Positions 43,104 through 53,858 of a stretch of DNA of 64,000 nt are shown here, piece after piece. The stretch covers positions 496,001 to 560,000 of the forward strand of contig NZ_CP132191.1 of the NCBI RefSeq assembly GCF_030718845.1, written 5' to 3'. Position numbers and translations under genes: made by a program. The stretch's first letter is position 1; every line of letters starts with the position of its first letter. The notes beneath the pieces are model-generated. The model had not been told where the DNA came from, ran no database searches, and saw only the letters and a program-made list of their open reading frames with translations. This DNA comes from Mycoplasma seminis (GTDB lineage Bacteria; Bacillota_I; Bacilli_A; Mycoplasmatales; Metamycoplasmataceae).

Positions 43104-44886
43104 TGCTTGAAAGGATTTCATCAATACCTCCTACAGATTGTTGTGCTTTTGCTAATTCTGCATAAAACTCACTAGAATTCAATAATTCATCATGAGTTCC
43201 TATATTTGCAATTTCTCCATTTTCAAAAACTAGTATTTGATCACAGTCTTTAATGGTATTTATTTTTTGAGCAATAATAATTTTGGTACATTGCTTAATG
43301 TTATTAATTGCCTTTTTAATTTGTGCTTCAGTTTTAAAATCAACTGCTGAAGTAGCATCATCAAGAATTAAAATTTTTGGTTGCTTAATTAAAGCACGCG
43401 CAATACATAAACGTTGCTTTTGACCACCAGAAAAGTTTTGTCCTTTTTGAGAAACAGGGTGATTTAGCCCATCTGGTAGAGCCATAACATAATCATAAAT
43501 ATTAGCTTGTTTTAAAGCAGCAAAAATTTCTTCATCGCTTGCATCTTGTTTTCCTCAGCAAATATTTTCTCTTAATGTACCTTTAAATAAGGTAGATTCT
43601 TGGAAAACTTGAGCTATTTGAGACTTAGTATAAGTTAAATCTAAATGTTTAATATTAGTATCATCTAAATAAACATTTCCAATTTGAGGATCATAAAATC
43701 TCGCTATCAGTGAAGTAAAAGTAGTTTTTCCTGAACCGGTTTCTCCAATAATACCAATTGAAGCTCCAGCAGGGATTGATAAATTAATATTATCTAAACT
43801 AAGAACATTATTTCCATGGTATGAAAATGAAACATTTTCAAACTTAATTCCACCTAAAAGATCTTGTTTGATAGCTTCTAGTGAATTAGTAATACTTGGA
43901 ACATGATAAATAATTTCTTTAACTCTTTTTGAAGATGGAATAGCCATCAGTATCATTCCAAGGACATTCATAATCCCCATTAATGAACCTGAAATCATTC
44001 AAATATATGAACCAAAAGCTACAATTGACCCTATTTGTAAGCTGTTATCAATAAATAAATTTGTTCCAATTCCAGCAAGAGCAACTACTGACATAAAGAT
44101 TGCTCCTAAAATAACTGGGTTATTTCAAGCTACAATTTTATCTACTTTGGTATTAGTTACTTTAAGTTGATTTGCTAGTGTTTCAACTTTATCTGATTCT
44201 AATTTTTCAGTTACATAAGATTTAATTGTACGCATTCCATTTAAGTTTTCTTGAATCTTTTGATTATAAGCATCATATTGTTTATAAAGCAATTTGTATT
44301 TAGGATATGAACTAAATCAAATCGCAATAAATAATAGAACAATAATTGGAAGTGATACTAAGAATATTGCTGAAAGTTTGAGTGATTCTTGAATTGCAAA
44401 TACAATTGCAGCAATAAACATAAATGGTAAACGGACAAAGGCTCTAATAATCATATTAAAAGCCATTTGAATATTGTTAACATCATTATTAAGACGGTTT
44501 AAAATTACACCATTACTAAATTTATCTATATCATTAAATGAAAATTCTTGGACTTTTTCAAAAATTGCATTCCGCATATTACGTGCAAAAATCGAACTAG
44601 CTTTAGCTGAAGTAAAGGCTACTAAAATACCAGAAACCAATGCAGCAAGGGCTAAGCCAATTAAAATTAGTCCTTTTTGGATAACAATTTGCTTATTGGC
44701 TTTTGCTATTCCTTCATCAATTACATTTCCAACGATTTGAGGCATAAATACTTGCATAATAACTTCAGCTATTACAAGTAAAATTGAAGCAGTTGCATAT
44801 AAACGAGCACCTTTAGTTAATGAAAATAAAGAGGGTAAACTCTCTTTATATTTCTTAGTTATTTTGGCTTGTTTACTTTTTGTCAT
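43069..44886 (-). CDS. ABC exporter half-transporter, degenerate NBD (first subunit)
   Basis: A 605-aa exporter with TMD at residues 20-330 and NBD at 345-580. Walker [10 protein letters not shown] at 381-389, Q-loop [17 protein letters not shown], signature [10 protein letters not shown] near 484. The Walker B ends [11 protein letters not shown], so the catalytic Glu is Asp, and the switch motif is IIAQKINTI, so the His is Gln. Its partner has the intact Glu and His but an altered signature. This asymmetry is that of heterodimeric exporters such as BmrCD or TM287/288. It overlaps arsR by 14 bp. Confidence 0.9.
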
Positions 44887-45253
44887 TATCTAGTAAACAT
44901 CCATGTTCATGATGCGCATGTTTATGTTCGTGTCCGTCATAAAAGCACTCACAAGTGTATTGAAGGTACTCATCTGCAGGTACATGCTGCATAACTTCTT
45001 CAATTAAAGGTCCAAATTTTGCTTTAAAATCATTTGATAAATAGTAATAAGAAACTAAACCGTTTTTTCTAACATCAACTATTCCAGCATCCCTTAAATT
45101 TCCTAGATGCTTAGAAATATTTGATTGCTTTTCGTTTAAGGCTTTAATTAAGTCATTAACATCACATTCTTGTTCATGACAAGTATATAAATGAATAATT
45201 AATTTTAATTTAACCTTTTTAGAAAGAAAGTTTAAAACTTGTAAAGTATCCAC
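44873..45253 (-). CDS. ArsR-family regulator with Cys/His-rich tail
   Basis: A 126-aa winged-helix repressor: recognition helix region DLIKALNEKQSNISKHLGNLRDAGIVDVRKNG and wing LVSYYYLSND. It contains CHEQECDVND near residue 25 and ends with CECFYDGHEHKHAHHEHGC, a cluster of three Cys and seven His, suggesting a bound transition metal such as zinc. Start is GTG at 45253 sharing its G with the TAG stop of the helicase gene; there is an AGGAGGAA SD inside that gene. It is followed by the exporter genes, so it may control them in response to metal, but no operator was identified. Confidence 0.82.
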   Translation of the reverse strand: MDTLQVLNFLSKKVKLKLIIHLYTCHEQECDVNDLIKALNEKQSNISKHLGNLRDAGIVDVRKNGLVSYYYLSNDFKAKFGPLIEEVMQHVPADEYLQYTCECFYDGHEHKHAHHEHGCLLDNDKK

Positions 45254-48200
45254 TATTCCTCCTCATCTAATTGTGAATCTAAGATTCATTCTGATGTTTT
45301 ATCTTGCATGCTAGGCATAGAAGTTGTTTTAGTTGTACGTTTAACTGCATTTTCAGCTTGTGAAACTTTATCTAAAGCACTTTGTTCAAGTTCTTCATGT
45401 GAAATTACTTGAGTTTTATTAGCTTCATCTTCTTCATCATCAAAGCTAAAGTTAATTACGAATTCATCATCAGCTAAATCTTCTTCGTCTTCACCTTCTC
45501 AACCTGAAGCTTCTTCAGTTTGCTCACTTTGTTCTGAAATAGTTTCTTCAGTCGGTAAATCTTGTTCCACAACTGGTGTATTTTCTTGAGGTAATTCAGT
45601 TACTTTTGTAGCTTGAGAAATAAATTGTGTAACTTCTTTAGTTAAGTTATCAATATTGCTATCTAATGAAAGTTCAATTTGACTTTCTTCTTCGGATTGT
45701 GCAGTAACAAATTCATTATTAATTTCTTCACTTGAGTAAAGAGAAATTTTTTCTTCAAGTTTTGAAAGATCAATACCTAAATTAGCAAAATCATTTTTAA
45801 ATTCAACATCAAAATCATTTGTAAATTCTTCTTCCGCTTCAACTTCTACATCTTGCGTTTGGTTGTTTTCATCAACTTCGTTTTGATTTTGAATTTCTTC
45901 TTGCAATTGTTTTTCTGATTCTTCAATAGCTTGTAAGTCTTCTTGTGCTTGAATATTAGTTTCTGAAGTTTGTGCCTGTTCAAAGAAGTTAAAAGGTTCA
46001 TCTTCTTTTACTTCATAAGCATCTAAATCGTTTTGGTCATCTCCATTAATAACAGCTTCTTCATTTTCATAATCTATTTGCGCTTCAGATTGATATGATT
46101 CTTCATCAGAAGCTAACTCTTCTTCGATTTCTTCGTTTATTTCAGAAGCTATTTCTTCACTATCTTGTTGTTCATTATCTTCAAAATAGTTTTGTGTTTC
46201 TTCTAAAGCAACTTCATTTGTGGCTGAAACTGCGTTTTGAGCTTCAACTTTAACATTTTCAAATGTTGAGGTTGAAAGTTGTTCTTCTGTAACATTTAGC
46301 CCTATAGCATTGGTTTCAATGTTACTTTCTTCTGTTTCATCAGTTTCAATTTGGTTAATAGCATAAGTATTAGTTTTATTTGTGCTTGCTGCTTTTTCAA
46401 ATGAACTAATTTCTTTAACATCAAATCAACTTGCAACTAAGTTTTGATCATAAATTCATGAAATTGGCGAAATAACTGTAACGTCATATTTTTTAGATTT
46501 CAAGAATTTAATTGAGTCATATAATGAAACATATTTTTCAATTGAATTTGAATAATTATAAGTATCAAAACAAATACATTTAAATGGTATCTTGTCACAA
46601 GTTACTACAATATCAATATCAAGTGAACCTACAGTATAGTCTTTAAAAATTTCAAATCTTGGATTATTTGCAATTGCAGCTGAAATCTTGTTATAAACTA
46701 ATTCTTTAAATCATTGATCTTTGCTAAAAGTATTTGAAATTGCAAAGTGGTTTGAATCAAATGATTTTTTAAGTAATTTTAATCTTTCTTCAGGTGTTTT
46801 TTCTAAGAATTCAAGTCAATTCTTAAATATCTTCATATCATCGCTCATTTCAAATTGAGAAACGATATCTTCACATTTAATTGTTTTAATAACAATCATT
46901 TTATCTTTAGCTCTTGAAATAGCTACATTAAGAGCATTTTTTCCACCTGGGCGACATACGTAAGTTGAATTAAGTTTAGTGTTTTTATCATATGCTACTG
47001 TAGCGATAACTAAATCAGCTTCATCCCCTTGGATGTTTTCAATATTTCTGATTAAAAGTTTTTTATCATAAATAGCTTCTTCTAAATCACGGTGGTTTTT
47101 ATAGATTTCATTAGTTAAATAATCACTTTGTTTAGCATTGAATGAAAGCAGAATAATTTTGTTGTATTTATCTAAGTTTTCTTTAACTTTTTCAATTGCT
47201 AAATGTGCTTCCATTAAGTTACGGTTATTATCTCATTCACCATTAACTTGGTAAACTTCGATTGGATCATTATTTCATACACTAGCCGCATCAAGGACAT
47301 CAAGTTTTCTTTCATAGAAGTTTCTAGATGAAAACGTCATCAGCGCAGCATGATTTGATCTATAGTTTTTATTTAACATAATTGAATGTACACCTAGCGA
47401 AAGTGCATAATCAAGTACTGATTCTACTTGTCCAAAAATGGAATCATCAGTATATCTAACCCCGAATCAATTACTTGGTTTCATTTGTTGAGTATCACCG
47501 GCTAAAATATTTACTTTAGCTAAATACAAAATAGGAAGGGCATTTTCGATAAAAATTTGACTAGATTCATCTAAAATAGCATAATCAAATTCTTCTTTAG
47601 CTCAACCAGAAAGATCAGTATTAGGTGTTGCAATAATGATTGGATAAATTAGTTTAATCATTTCAGCATATTTTTTAACAAATCTATAAGGTTCTAAATT
47701 ATTAACTCTAACTGATTGTGCAAATTCACGGTAAAGTTTCTTTTGTTCATCATTAAAGTTATTAATTTTGTTAAAGATTTTTTCAATGATAATTAATTTT
47801 AAGGCTTCTTCATTTGAAATAAGTGGTTTATGTGAAATTTCAGCATTTAACTTAATTAATTCATTAAGTTTTTTAAATGGTGAATATTCTGAATTAATGT
47901 TATTAAATCCAATTGCATTAATAAATTGCATTAAATCAGCTCATGAACCATCAAAATTAGGCATATTTTCATCAATTAAATTACCTATTTTTCTTAATTC
48001 ATAGTATTTTTTAACAAATGGGAAAAAGGTTAACTTCGAAACCTTAAGAAGTTCTTTAGCGCTTTGACCTTTAGTTGGATAGTTAGGATATTTTATATCA
48101 CGAGGGAGTGATAAAATAAATTCCATATCTTTAATAAAGTCAAAGTTATCTTTATGCTCAGAAATGTAGTAATAAGCTTTTAAAACATTTCTTGCAAGTG

Positions 48201-49536
48201 AATCATTTAAATATTCAGAAGCTTGCGAAATGAATTCAAGTTCTTTTTTACTTACTGTACCAATAGATTCAATTCTACGTGAATCATTGAAGTTTTCTAG
48301 CATATCAAGATATTCTCTAATTGGTTTGTAAAATGCTGCTCGTTTCATATCTTTAGCATTAAGAATGAAAAGACAAAATGGTGATAATGATTTAAGTCTA
48401 TTTCTAATAACTTCAAGTGCAGCTTTCTTTTGAGAAGCTACAATAGCAGTTTTTCCATAGAATAAAATATTAGCAATTAAGTTTACAATAGTTTGAGATT
48501 TACCAGTTCCAGGAGGACCTCAAATAACTGTGTTTTGGTTTAGAGCTGAAATAATTGCTTTATCTTGTGATAAGTTTGATTCTGTGATTCTAAATAATGT
48601 TAAATTAGGATTAAAAATCAATTTATTTACCACTTCTTTATAAACATTTTTGTTAAATTCAACCCGGATGATATCATCCATTTCATTATTTAAGATAATA
48701 TCTTTCATTCTGTTTCTTGAATATCCACCTCAAGGTTGATAAATTCCAAGCACAGCTCCAGGATGGAAACGAATATTTTCATTAGTAATATCTTCATAAG
48801 TATATTTAGCAAAGAATTGAATTAAATTTTCAGGTAATTGATAAAGTCCTTCTCAATCCTTACGAAGTTTTTGAATTAATGAAGTAATTTTATAATCTTT
48901 AAAATCAGTATCAATGCTTAAATTAAAATCATTGTTATTTAAGAAAAATAGTAATTTTTCATTTACTTTGATATCACCATCACTTTTAATAATTGGTTTA
49001 CCATTGACAAAAGAAATATTAGCTTCTTTTAAAAATAAAGGAGCATAAATTACTTTGTCATCTTTTTTAAGTGAAAGGAATAAAAATCCAATGTGTAGTG
49101 GTCAAATATTTGTTTCATCTAAAATATTTGTTACTTTATCATTTAAGATTTTTCATTTTAAAATAGATTTTTGAATTCTTAATTCGAGCTGATTATGAAT
49201 TTTTTCTTTATTATGTTCATAATTTTCATAAATGTTTTCAACATTGTATCTAATATTTCAATTAGCAAAATCTTGTTGGTGTCTTTCTAAATATTGCACC
49301 AAATTTTCTGAATTAGAAATATTTTGAATTCTTTTAATATGTTCAACAATTGAATCGTCAAGAGCCGAAACTTCAAAAGCTTCATTGTTGAAAACTGTAT
49401 TAATATTTTTTTCACCAATTAGCTCAAATAAATCAATGTAATATTTATCATTGATCCGTGTAAAAATTGATGAATCACTTTGTGTGATATCAAGTAAGTT
49501 ATCAAGTACTATTTTGTATTTTGATTGTTCATGCAT
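45253..49536 (-). CDS. Large superfamily I DNA/RNA helicase with acidic C-terminal extension
   Basis: A 1427-aa protein read continuously only with TGA as Trp. A DUF4011-like region precedes the helicase core. Walker A is VIWGPPGTGKSQTI near 335-348; further motifs are DESSQIFIENALPILYL (Walker B with Asp-Glu), LAGDTQQM, NYRSN and QGDEADLVIATVAY, then NVAISRAKDKMIVI. These match the AAA_11/AAA_12 group of SF1 helicases. Next comes RFEIFKDYTVGSLDIDIVV near 950-970, resembling a Vsr/DUF559 nuclease-like fold, although a complete catalytic Lys set is not clear. The last 400 residues are strongly acidic, rich in Glu, Gln and Ser, and likely disordered. Unknown substrate; such proteins are common in mycoplasmas. 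Confidence 0.85.
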
Positions 49537-49546
49537 AATTAACTCC

Positions 49547-49900
49547 TTATTTTAATAATTTACTTAATTCTTGATAAACAACTTGAGTGTATTCTCCAAG
49601 AACTATTGAAAAACTTTGGCTTTTTGCAAAAATACCGCTAATCCCTTTCATTTTTTTGATATTTTCTAAATTAACCTTTTTAATATCTTTAACTTCTACA
49701 TTAATACGATTTAATCTAGTAGATAAAGCTGTAATGTTATTTTCTCCTGTAGCAGTGAGAAAATCTGATATTTTAAAAGGTAATTTATCATTTTGATAGA
49801 TTGTATTCTTCTCTTTTTTAGATTGTTTATTTCATTTAATTCAGATTAATCCGAATGTAATAATTGTTAAAAATACTATTAAAAATTTATTCTTTTTCAT
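49547..49900 (-). CDS. Membrane-anchored PTS EIIB-like protein lacking the phospho-cysteine
   Basis: A 117-aa protein. Residues 5-22 form one membrane helix (FLIVFLTIITFGLIWIKW). Residues 45-115 fold as the glucose-type EIIB domain: GENNITALSTRLNRINVEVKDIKKVNLENIKKMKGISGIF, then SFSIVLGEYTQVVYQEL. Where EIIB has CxTRLR with the phosphorylated Cys, this has LSTRLN, so the transfer site is missing. It sits 10 nt before the helicase gene and shares its operon. A regulatory or structural role is possible; nothing in the window shows which. Confidence 0.75.
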
Positions 49901-50034
49901 ATGTTTTTTATTATATTCTTTTTCTTAAAAAGAATATTTAAAAAGCTAGATTTTTCAATATTTATTTATAGAAATAAATATTGAAACTTAGTATTTTTTG
50001 TCAAATTTTTCAGTAAAAAACATCATAAAATGAC

Positions 50035-50064
50035 TTGAAAAAATTAGCTAAAAAAGAGTAAAAT
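50035..50064 (+). promoter_or_regulatory. Promoter of the tsaC-like gene, probably leaderless
   Basis: TTGAAA at 50035-50040, 18-bp spacer, TAAAAT at 50059-50064, and ATG 6 nt downstream without a ribosome binding site. Confidence 0.65.
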
Positions 50065-50070
50065 GTATGC

Positions 50071-50544
50071 ATGCAAAAAGATAAATATCAAGATATTATT
50101 ATTTGTTCTACCGATACTGTTTGTGGTATTGGCGGGCCGGTAAATGAGCAAACTTTAGACTTAATTTATGAATTAAAACAAAGACCTAAAAATAAAAAAA
50201 TTATGATTTTAGTTGGCTCTTTAGCTCAAGCACAAAGTTTCAAACAATGAAATCAAGCCGCAACACAACTCGCTAAAGAAAAATGACCAGGTGGAGTAAG
50301 TATTGTAGTAAATGATCAAGGTTTTAGAATGCCTAATTGTCCTAAACTGCAACAATATTTAATTCAAAATGGTCCAATTTATATGTCAAGCGCAAATATC
50401 TCAGGTCAAGACGTTTTAACCTTGCAGCAAGTTTCAGAAGTATTTCCTCAAGTGAAAAATATATACGATTTTTGTGAACCAAATGGAAAACCAAGTGATA
50501 TTTATAATTTAGATACTGGTGAAGTAATAATTAGAAAAAAATAG
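50071..50544 (+). CDS. TsaC/Sua5/YrdC-family threonylcarbamoyl-AMP synthase
   Basis: A 157-aa protein that makes threonylcarbamoyl-adenylate for t6A37 of ANN-decoding tRNAs. Seen are ICSTDTVCGIGGPV (canonical PTDTxYGLxxx), ELKQRPKNKKIMILVG (KxRP with the basic cluster), WPGGVSIVV and YMSSANISGQD (SxNxSG). It is shorter than E. coli TsaC (190 aa) and has only the catalytic domain. Three ATGs occur close together; only 50071 is in frame. TGA is used for Trp twice. Confidence 0.9.
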
Positions 50545-50562
50545 TCCTCTTAATAGAGGACT
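50543..50562. terminator. Bidirectional terminator
   Basis: AGTCCTCT-TAAT-AGAGGACT, serving the tsaC-like gene on the plus strand (TTGCTTTT) and the nuclease lipoprotein on the minus strand. Confidence 0.8.
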
Positions 50563-50568
50563 TTGCTT

Positions 50569-52410
50569 TTAACTTAATGGTTTTGCTTCAATTAATGTTC
50601 CTAAATTATGGAATGGTTTTGGATTATCACCAAAGATATTTTCGTATAAGTTAGGATAGTCAATAAATGGGTTTCTTATTTCTTGAATTTTAGCTGTTTC
50701 ATTATTTCTTGTTACATCAAACGGATCAACAGGATCTTTAGCATCTCAATTAATATAGGTATTTAAATAGTGAGATTGAATATATGGGAACGCTGGTTTA
50801 AAGATAGAACCTGTACCACGTTGTAAGTCAACATCATTATATGTTACTGTAAAGTATAAATATGCTCTAGCAATATCCCCTTTAAATGCATCAATTGGTT
50901 CAAAAGCAGTTGTACCAATGTTATTTGTACCTAATTTAGAACCATTTTTTGATGTTCATTCAATATTAGAAACAACATTATCATGTGGATTATTGTCACG
51001 TATTCTATTTACAACAATATCTGTTGGGAAAACATGATTACCATCGTTTCTCTCAATTTCTCAAGCTTTTTTACCACCAAATCATGATTGTGGAACAATA
51101 TGTTCTCTGTTAGTACCTTCTCCTTCATCATTTGCATTATCCTTATATTGATATACTTTATATGTATAAGGATCTTTTGCACTTGGATTTTCAGAATAAA
51201 CATCTAATAAAGTACCATCTTTTTCATAATAGAAATCTTTAAAAGCATTTGAATTGTAAATTTTAACTAGTCCATTTTTTCCATATCCATCTTGTCCAGG
51301 TTTAATACCACCTAAATGTGATTTTTGAATATTTAATAAAGCCTTAACTAATTCTTCACCACTTTTTCCTTCTGCATCCTTGTAATAATTGTTTTTATCA
51401 TCATAAACGTATTGATATTTATAAGCTAAAGTTGTATTAACTTTAGGAAGTTCAATTTTACCTCCATCAGCCGGTGTAGTTTTAGGAGCTTCTTTTGATA
51501 CTTCTAATTTGAGCTTAGTTGTATATACTTTGTCTAAATATTTATATTTATCCTTGGTTGTTTCAATAGCTAATTTATATTTAATTATTAATTCAGATGA
51601 ATCTTGTTTAAACTCAAATTCTAAATTACTATTTGGGTATACATCGCCTTTTTTAGTTGTGAATGTAGTTTCTTTTGTGTTTACAGGTCTAATATTTGAG
51701 CCTTTAGCTTTTTCAATTAATTTTAAAAACTCAATTCCACCTTTTCTTTTTGTACCGATATTTTTAGATTCACGGTTAAAATAAATAATATTTTTGTTTT
51801 TTGAATCTTTTAAATAATTAATAACTTCATCATTAATTGCATTTGGAATTACTTCAAAAATTGCATTTCCTGTTTTAAGAGCTGTATCTTTTAATTCATC
51901 ATCTTGAGGAGTTTTATCATCATCATTTGGATTTATAACTTTAGTTTCACCACTTTTTACTTTTTCTGTTCCAGAATCTGTGCTTATTTTTTTATCTGGA
52001 GCTGGTTGTTTATTTTCTTTCCCATCTCCTGGTTGCTCTGTAGCAGCTGGTGTCGTTTTAAATCCATCAATTTGTACAGATTTTGAAGCTTTTACATTAG
52101 CAAATTTAATTGATTGAATTTCGTAAGGAATTGTTAATATTCCAGTTGTATCATTTCCCGCTAATGTTCCCATTGTTACTTTAAATATTTTTTTATCAAA
52201 TCCATCTAAAGTAATTTGTGACGCTTGAATTGTTGAAGCAAGTGTATTTGCTTTATCAACACCTTGAGCTAATGTAGCTTTAACAGTTGTTTTTTCCATT
52301 TTTTCTTTAACTGAAGCTTCTGTTTCTTGACTACATGAAACTGCAGCAATAGGAAGGGCTAAAGCTGAAGCTCCTGCTAGTGATAATAATAAAGTTTTAA
52401 ATTTTTTCAT
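50569..52410 (-). CDS. Surface lipoprotein nuclease (endonuclease I family)
   Basis: A 613-aa lipoprotein. Signal MKKFKTLLLSLAGASALALP and lipobox IAAVSC (Cys 26). Residues 27-120 are a lipoprotein-17-type associated domain ending VQIDGFKTT. A Pro/Lys/Gln/Asp linker follows. The C-terminal 200 residues carry NREHIVPQSW, then HVFPTDIVVNRIRDNNPHDN, the His-Asn metal site of the endonuclease I family (PF04231). It would degrade extracellular DNA to feed nucleotide salvage (deo genes nearby) and perhaps neutrophil traps. The first 131 residues are identical to the lipoprotein at 53859-55097. Minus-strand SD AAAGGAC. Confidence 0.88.
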
Positions 52411-52494
52411 AAATCGTCCTTTCTTAGTCTTTTTTGACCTTATATTATTTAAATTTTATTCCTTTTTAAAGTAAATTAAAACATTTCCATAAAA

Positions 52495-52514
52495 AATGTG
52501 GAAATTTTCCACAT
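52495..52514. repeat. 20-bp palindromic target duplication, left copy
   Basis: AATGTGGAAATTTTCCACAT, identical at 53771-53790. The core is self-complementary, so the IS30 element duplicated a hairpin. Confidence 0.9.
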
Positions 52515-53705
52515 GCTCATTGCAATATGCAGTGCAACACTTTTATTAGTTTATAATAAAAGTGGAGCACTTTTTTGCGCTCCACTGAAAACCCCTGAGA
52601 AAGGATTTCGCATACATTATACAAGAATTACAGCAAAAGTAAGATATGTAATAGAAGCTTTGTTAAAAGAAAATTTTAGTATATCTGAAATTGCAAAAAT
52701 TACTGGATTTTCAAAGAGCTCTATATCTAGAGAAATTACATACAATGCTGATTTATACGGATATACGGCTGACTATGCACAATATAAACATGATATTAGG
52801 AATAAGTGAAAAGCTTATTTTAAGTTACGCAATAAAATCGAAAAATATCCAAATTTTACAAATGTTTTTATCGATAAATTTAATAAACGTTCATTTGGAG
52901 TTAAACTGACACATACATATATTAAGTTTAATTATAATTTCAAAATGCCTTCATATAGAACTGTTTTTAATTGGATAAATTCAAACGCTTGAGAAATCAC
53001 AAAAGAAGATAGATTGAGACGACATTATAAAAAGGAGGAAAAAGAACTAAGAGCGCAGTTGAATCTCTAGTTGGTGCAAGATGAGTTAGACCATTTTGAA
53101 CTAGACCTCAAAAAATAAATGATAGGTCAGAATTCGGTCATTGAGAAGTTGATTTTATTGTCGGAAAATCAGGAAAGGAAAACTATAACTTGTTAACTTT
53201 TACAGAAAGGAAAACAAGATACGGAATAATTAAAAAGATAAAGGGTAAAAATCCATGAAATGTTGCAGAGGTTTTATGAAATTTAATTAGAGAAAAACAA
53301 TTAAATGTTAAAAGCATAACAGCTGATAATGGATTTGAGTTCTCAAAACTTTTTTATCTAGGATATAGGCTTCAAATTATTATTTATCGTGCAGACCCAT
53401 ATGCTTCATTTCAAAAAGGAGGTAATGAAAACTTTAATGGTTTAGTTAGAAGATTCTTTCCAAAAGGCACAAATTTTAATAATATTTCTGAAGAAGAAAT
53501 ATTGGCTGTACAAACGAAAATAAATAATATGCCTAGGGAAATTTTCAATTGACAATCAGCTGATGAACTATTCTATGACTGAAATTATTATAAGGATAAA
53601 TGGACACCAATACCAGGTGATGAACGCTTTTTTATCAGAAACAATCTAAAAAGAAAATCGAATACTGCAAAAAACAAATTTTTTAAAAATAAAAGCAAAT
53701 TTTAG
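52513..53705 (+). pseudogene. IS30-family transposase, frameshifted
   Basis: The N-terminal HTH reads VIEALLKENFSISEIAKITG followed by FSKSSISREI, the signature of IS30 transposases. The DDE domain has EFGHWEVDFIVGKSG (Asp), SITADNGFEFSKL (Asp) and GGNENFNGLVRRFFPKGT (Glu with the IS30 RxxxPKGT). A single-base change in the run GGAAAAAG near 53040 moves the second part into another frame and the first part stops at TAG near 53068. True start is unclear because the ATG lies at the element edge. Confidence 0.85.
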
Positions 53706-53770
53706 GGGTTTAAAAAATATCCGGAATTTCTCCAGATATTTTTTCTGTTGCAATGCACATTGCAATTAAG
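52515..53770 (+). mobile_element. IS30-family (IS1630-like) insertion sequence
   Basis: A 1256-bp element with inverted ends: ATTGCAATATGCAGTGCAAC on the left, and ATTGCAATGTGCATTGCAAC as complement of the right end. It is flanked by an exact 20-bp duplication of a palindrome. IS1630 of M. fermentans is known to target and duplicate inverted repeats, which this copy reproduces. Confidence 0.88.
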
Positions 53771-53790
53771 AATGTGGAAATTTTCCACAT
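53771..53790. repeat. 20-bp palindromic target duplication, right copy
   Basis: Exact copy of 52495-52514. A 17-bp version of the same palindrome is found again at 55171-55187 and, slightly changed, at 55201-55217. Confidence 0.9.
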
Positions 53791-53805
53791 TTAATAAAAA
53801 ATATA

Positions 53806-53841
53806 AAAAAGCAGGTATTTTTAACATTTTTACCTACTTTT
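53806..53841 (-). terminator. Terminator of the second lipoprotein
   Basis: AAAGCAGGTA ... TACCTACTTT arms with one G-U type mismatch; T run on the minus strand. Confidence 0.6.
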
Positions 53842-53858
53842 AATAAACTTATTACTAA

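Noticed and set aside
45253-49536. Helicase taken as a new phage-defence system
   Set aside because: No companion defence genes lie with it and large SF1 helicases with this arrangement are common in mycoplasmas; it is kept only as a modest finding.
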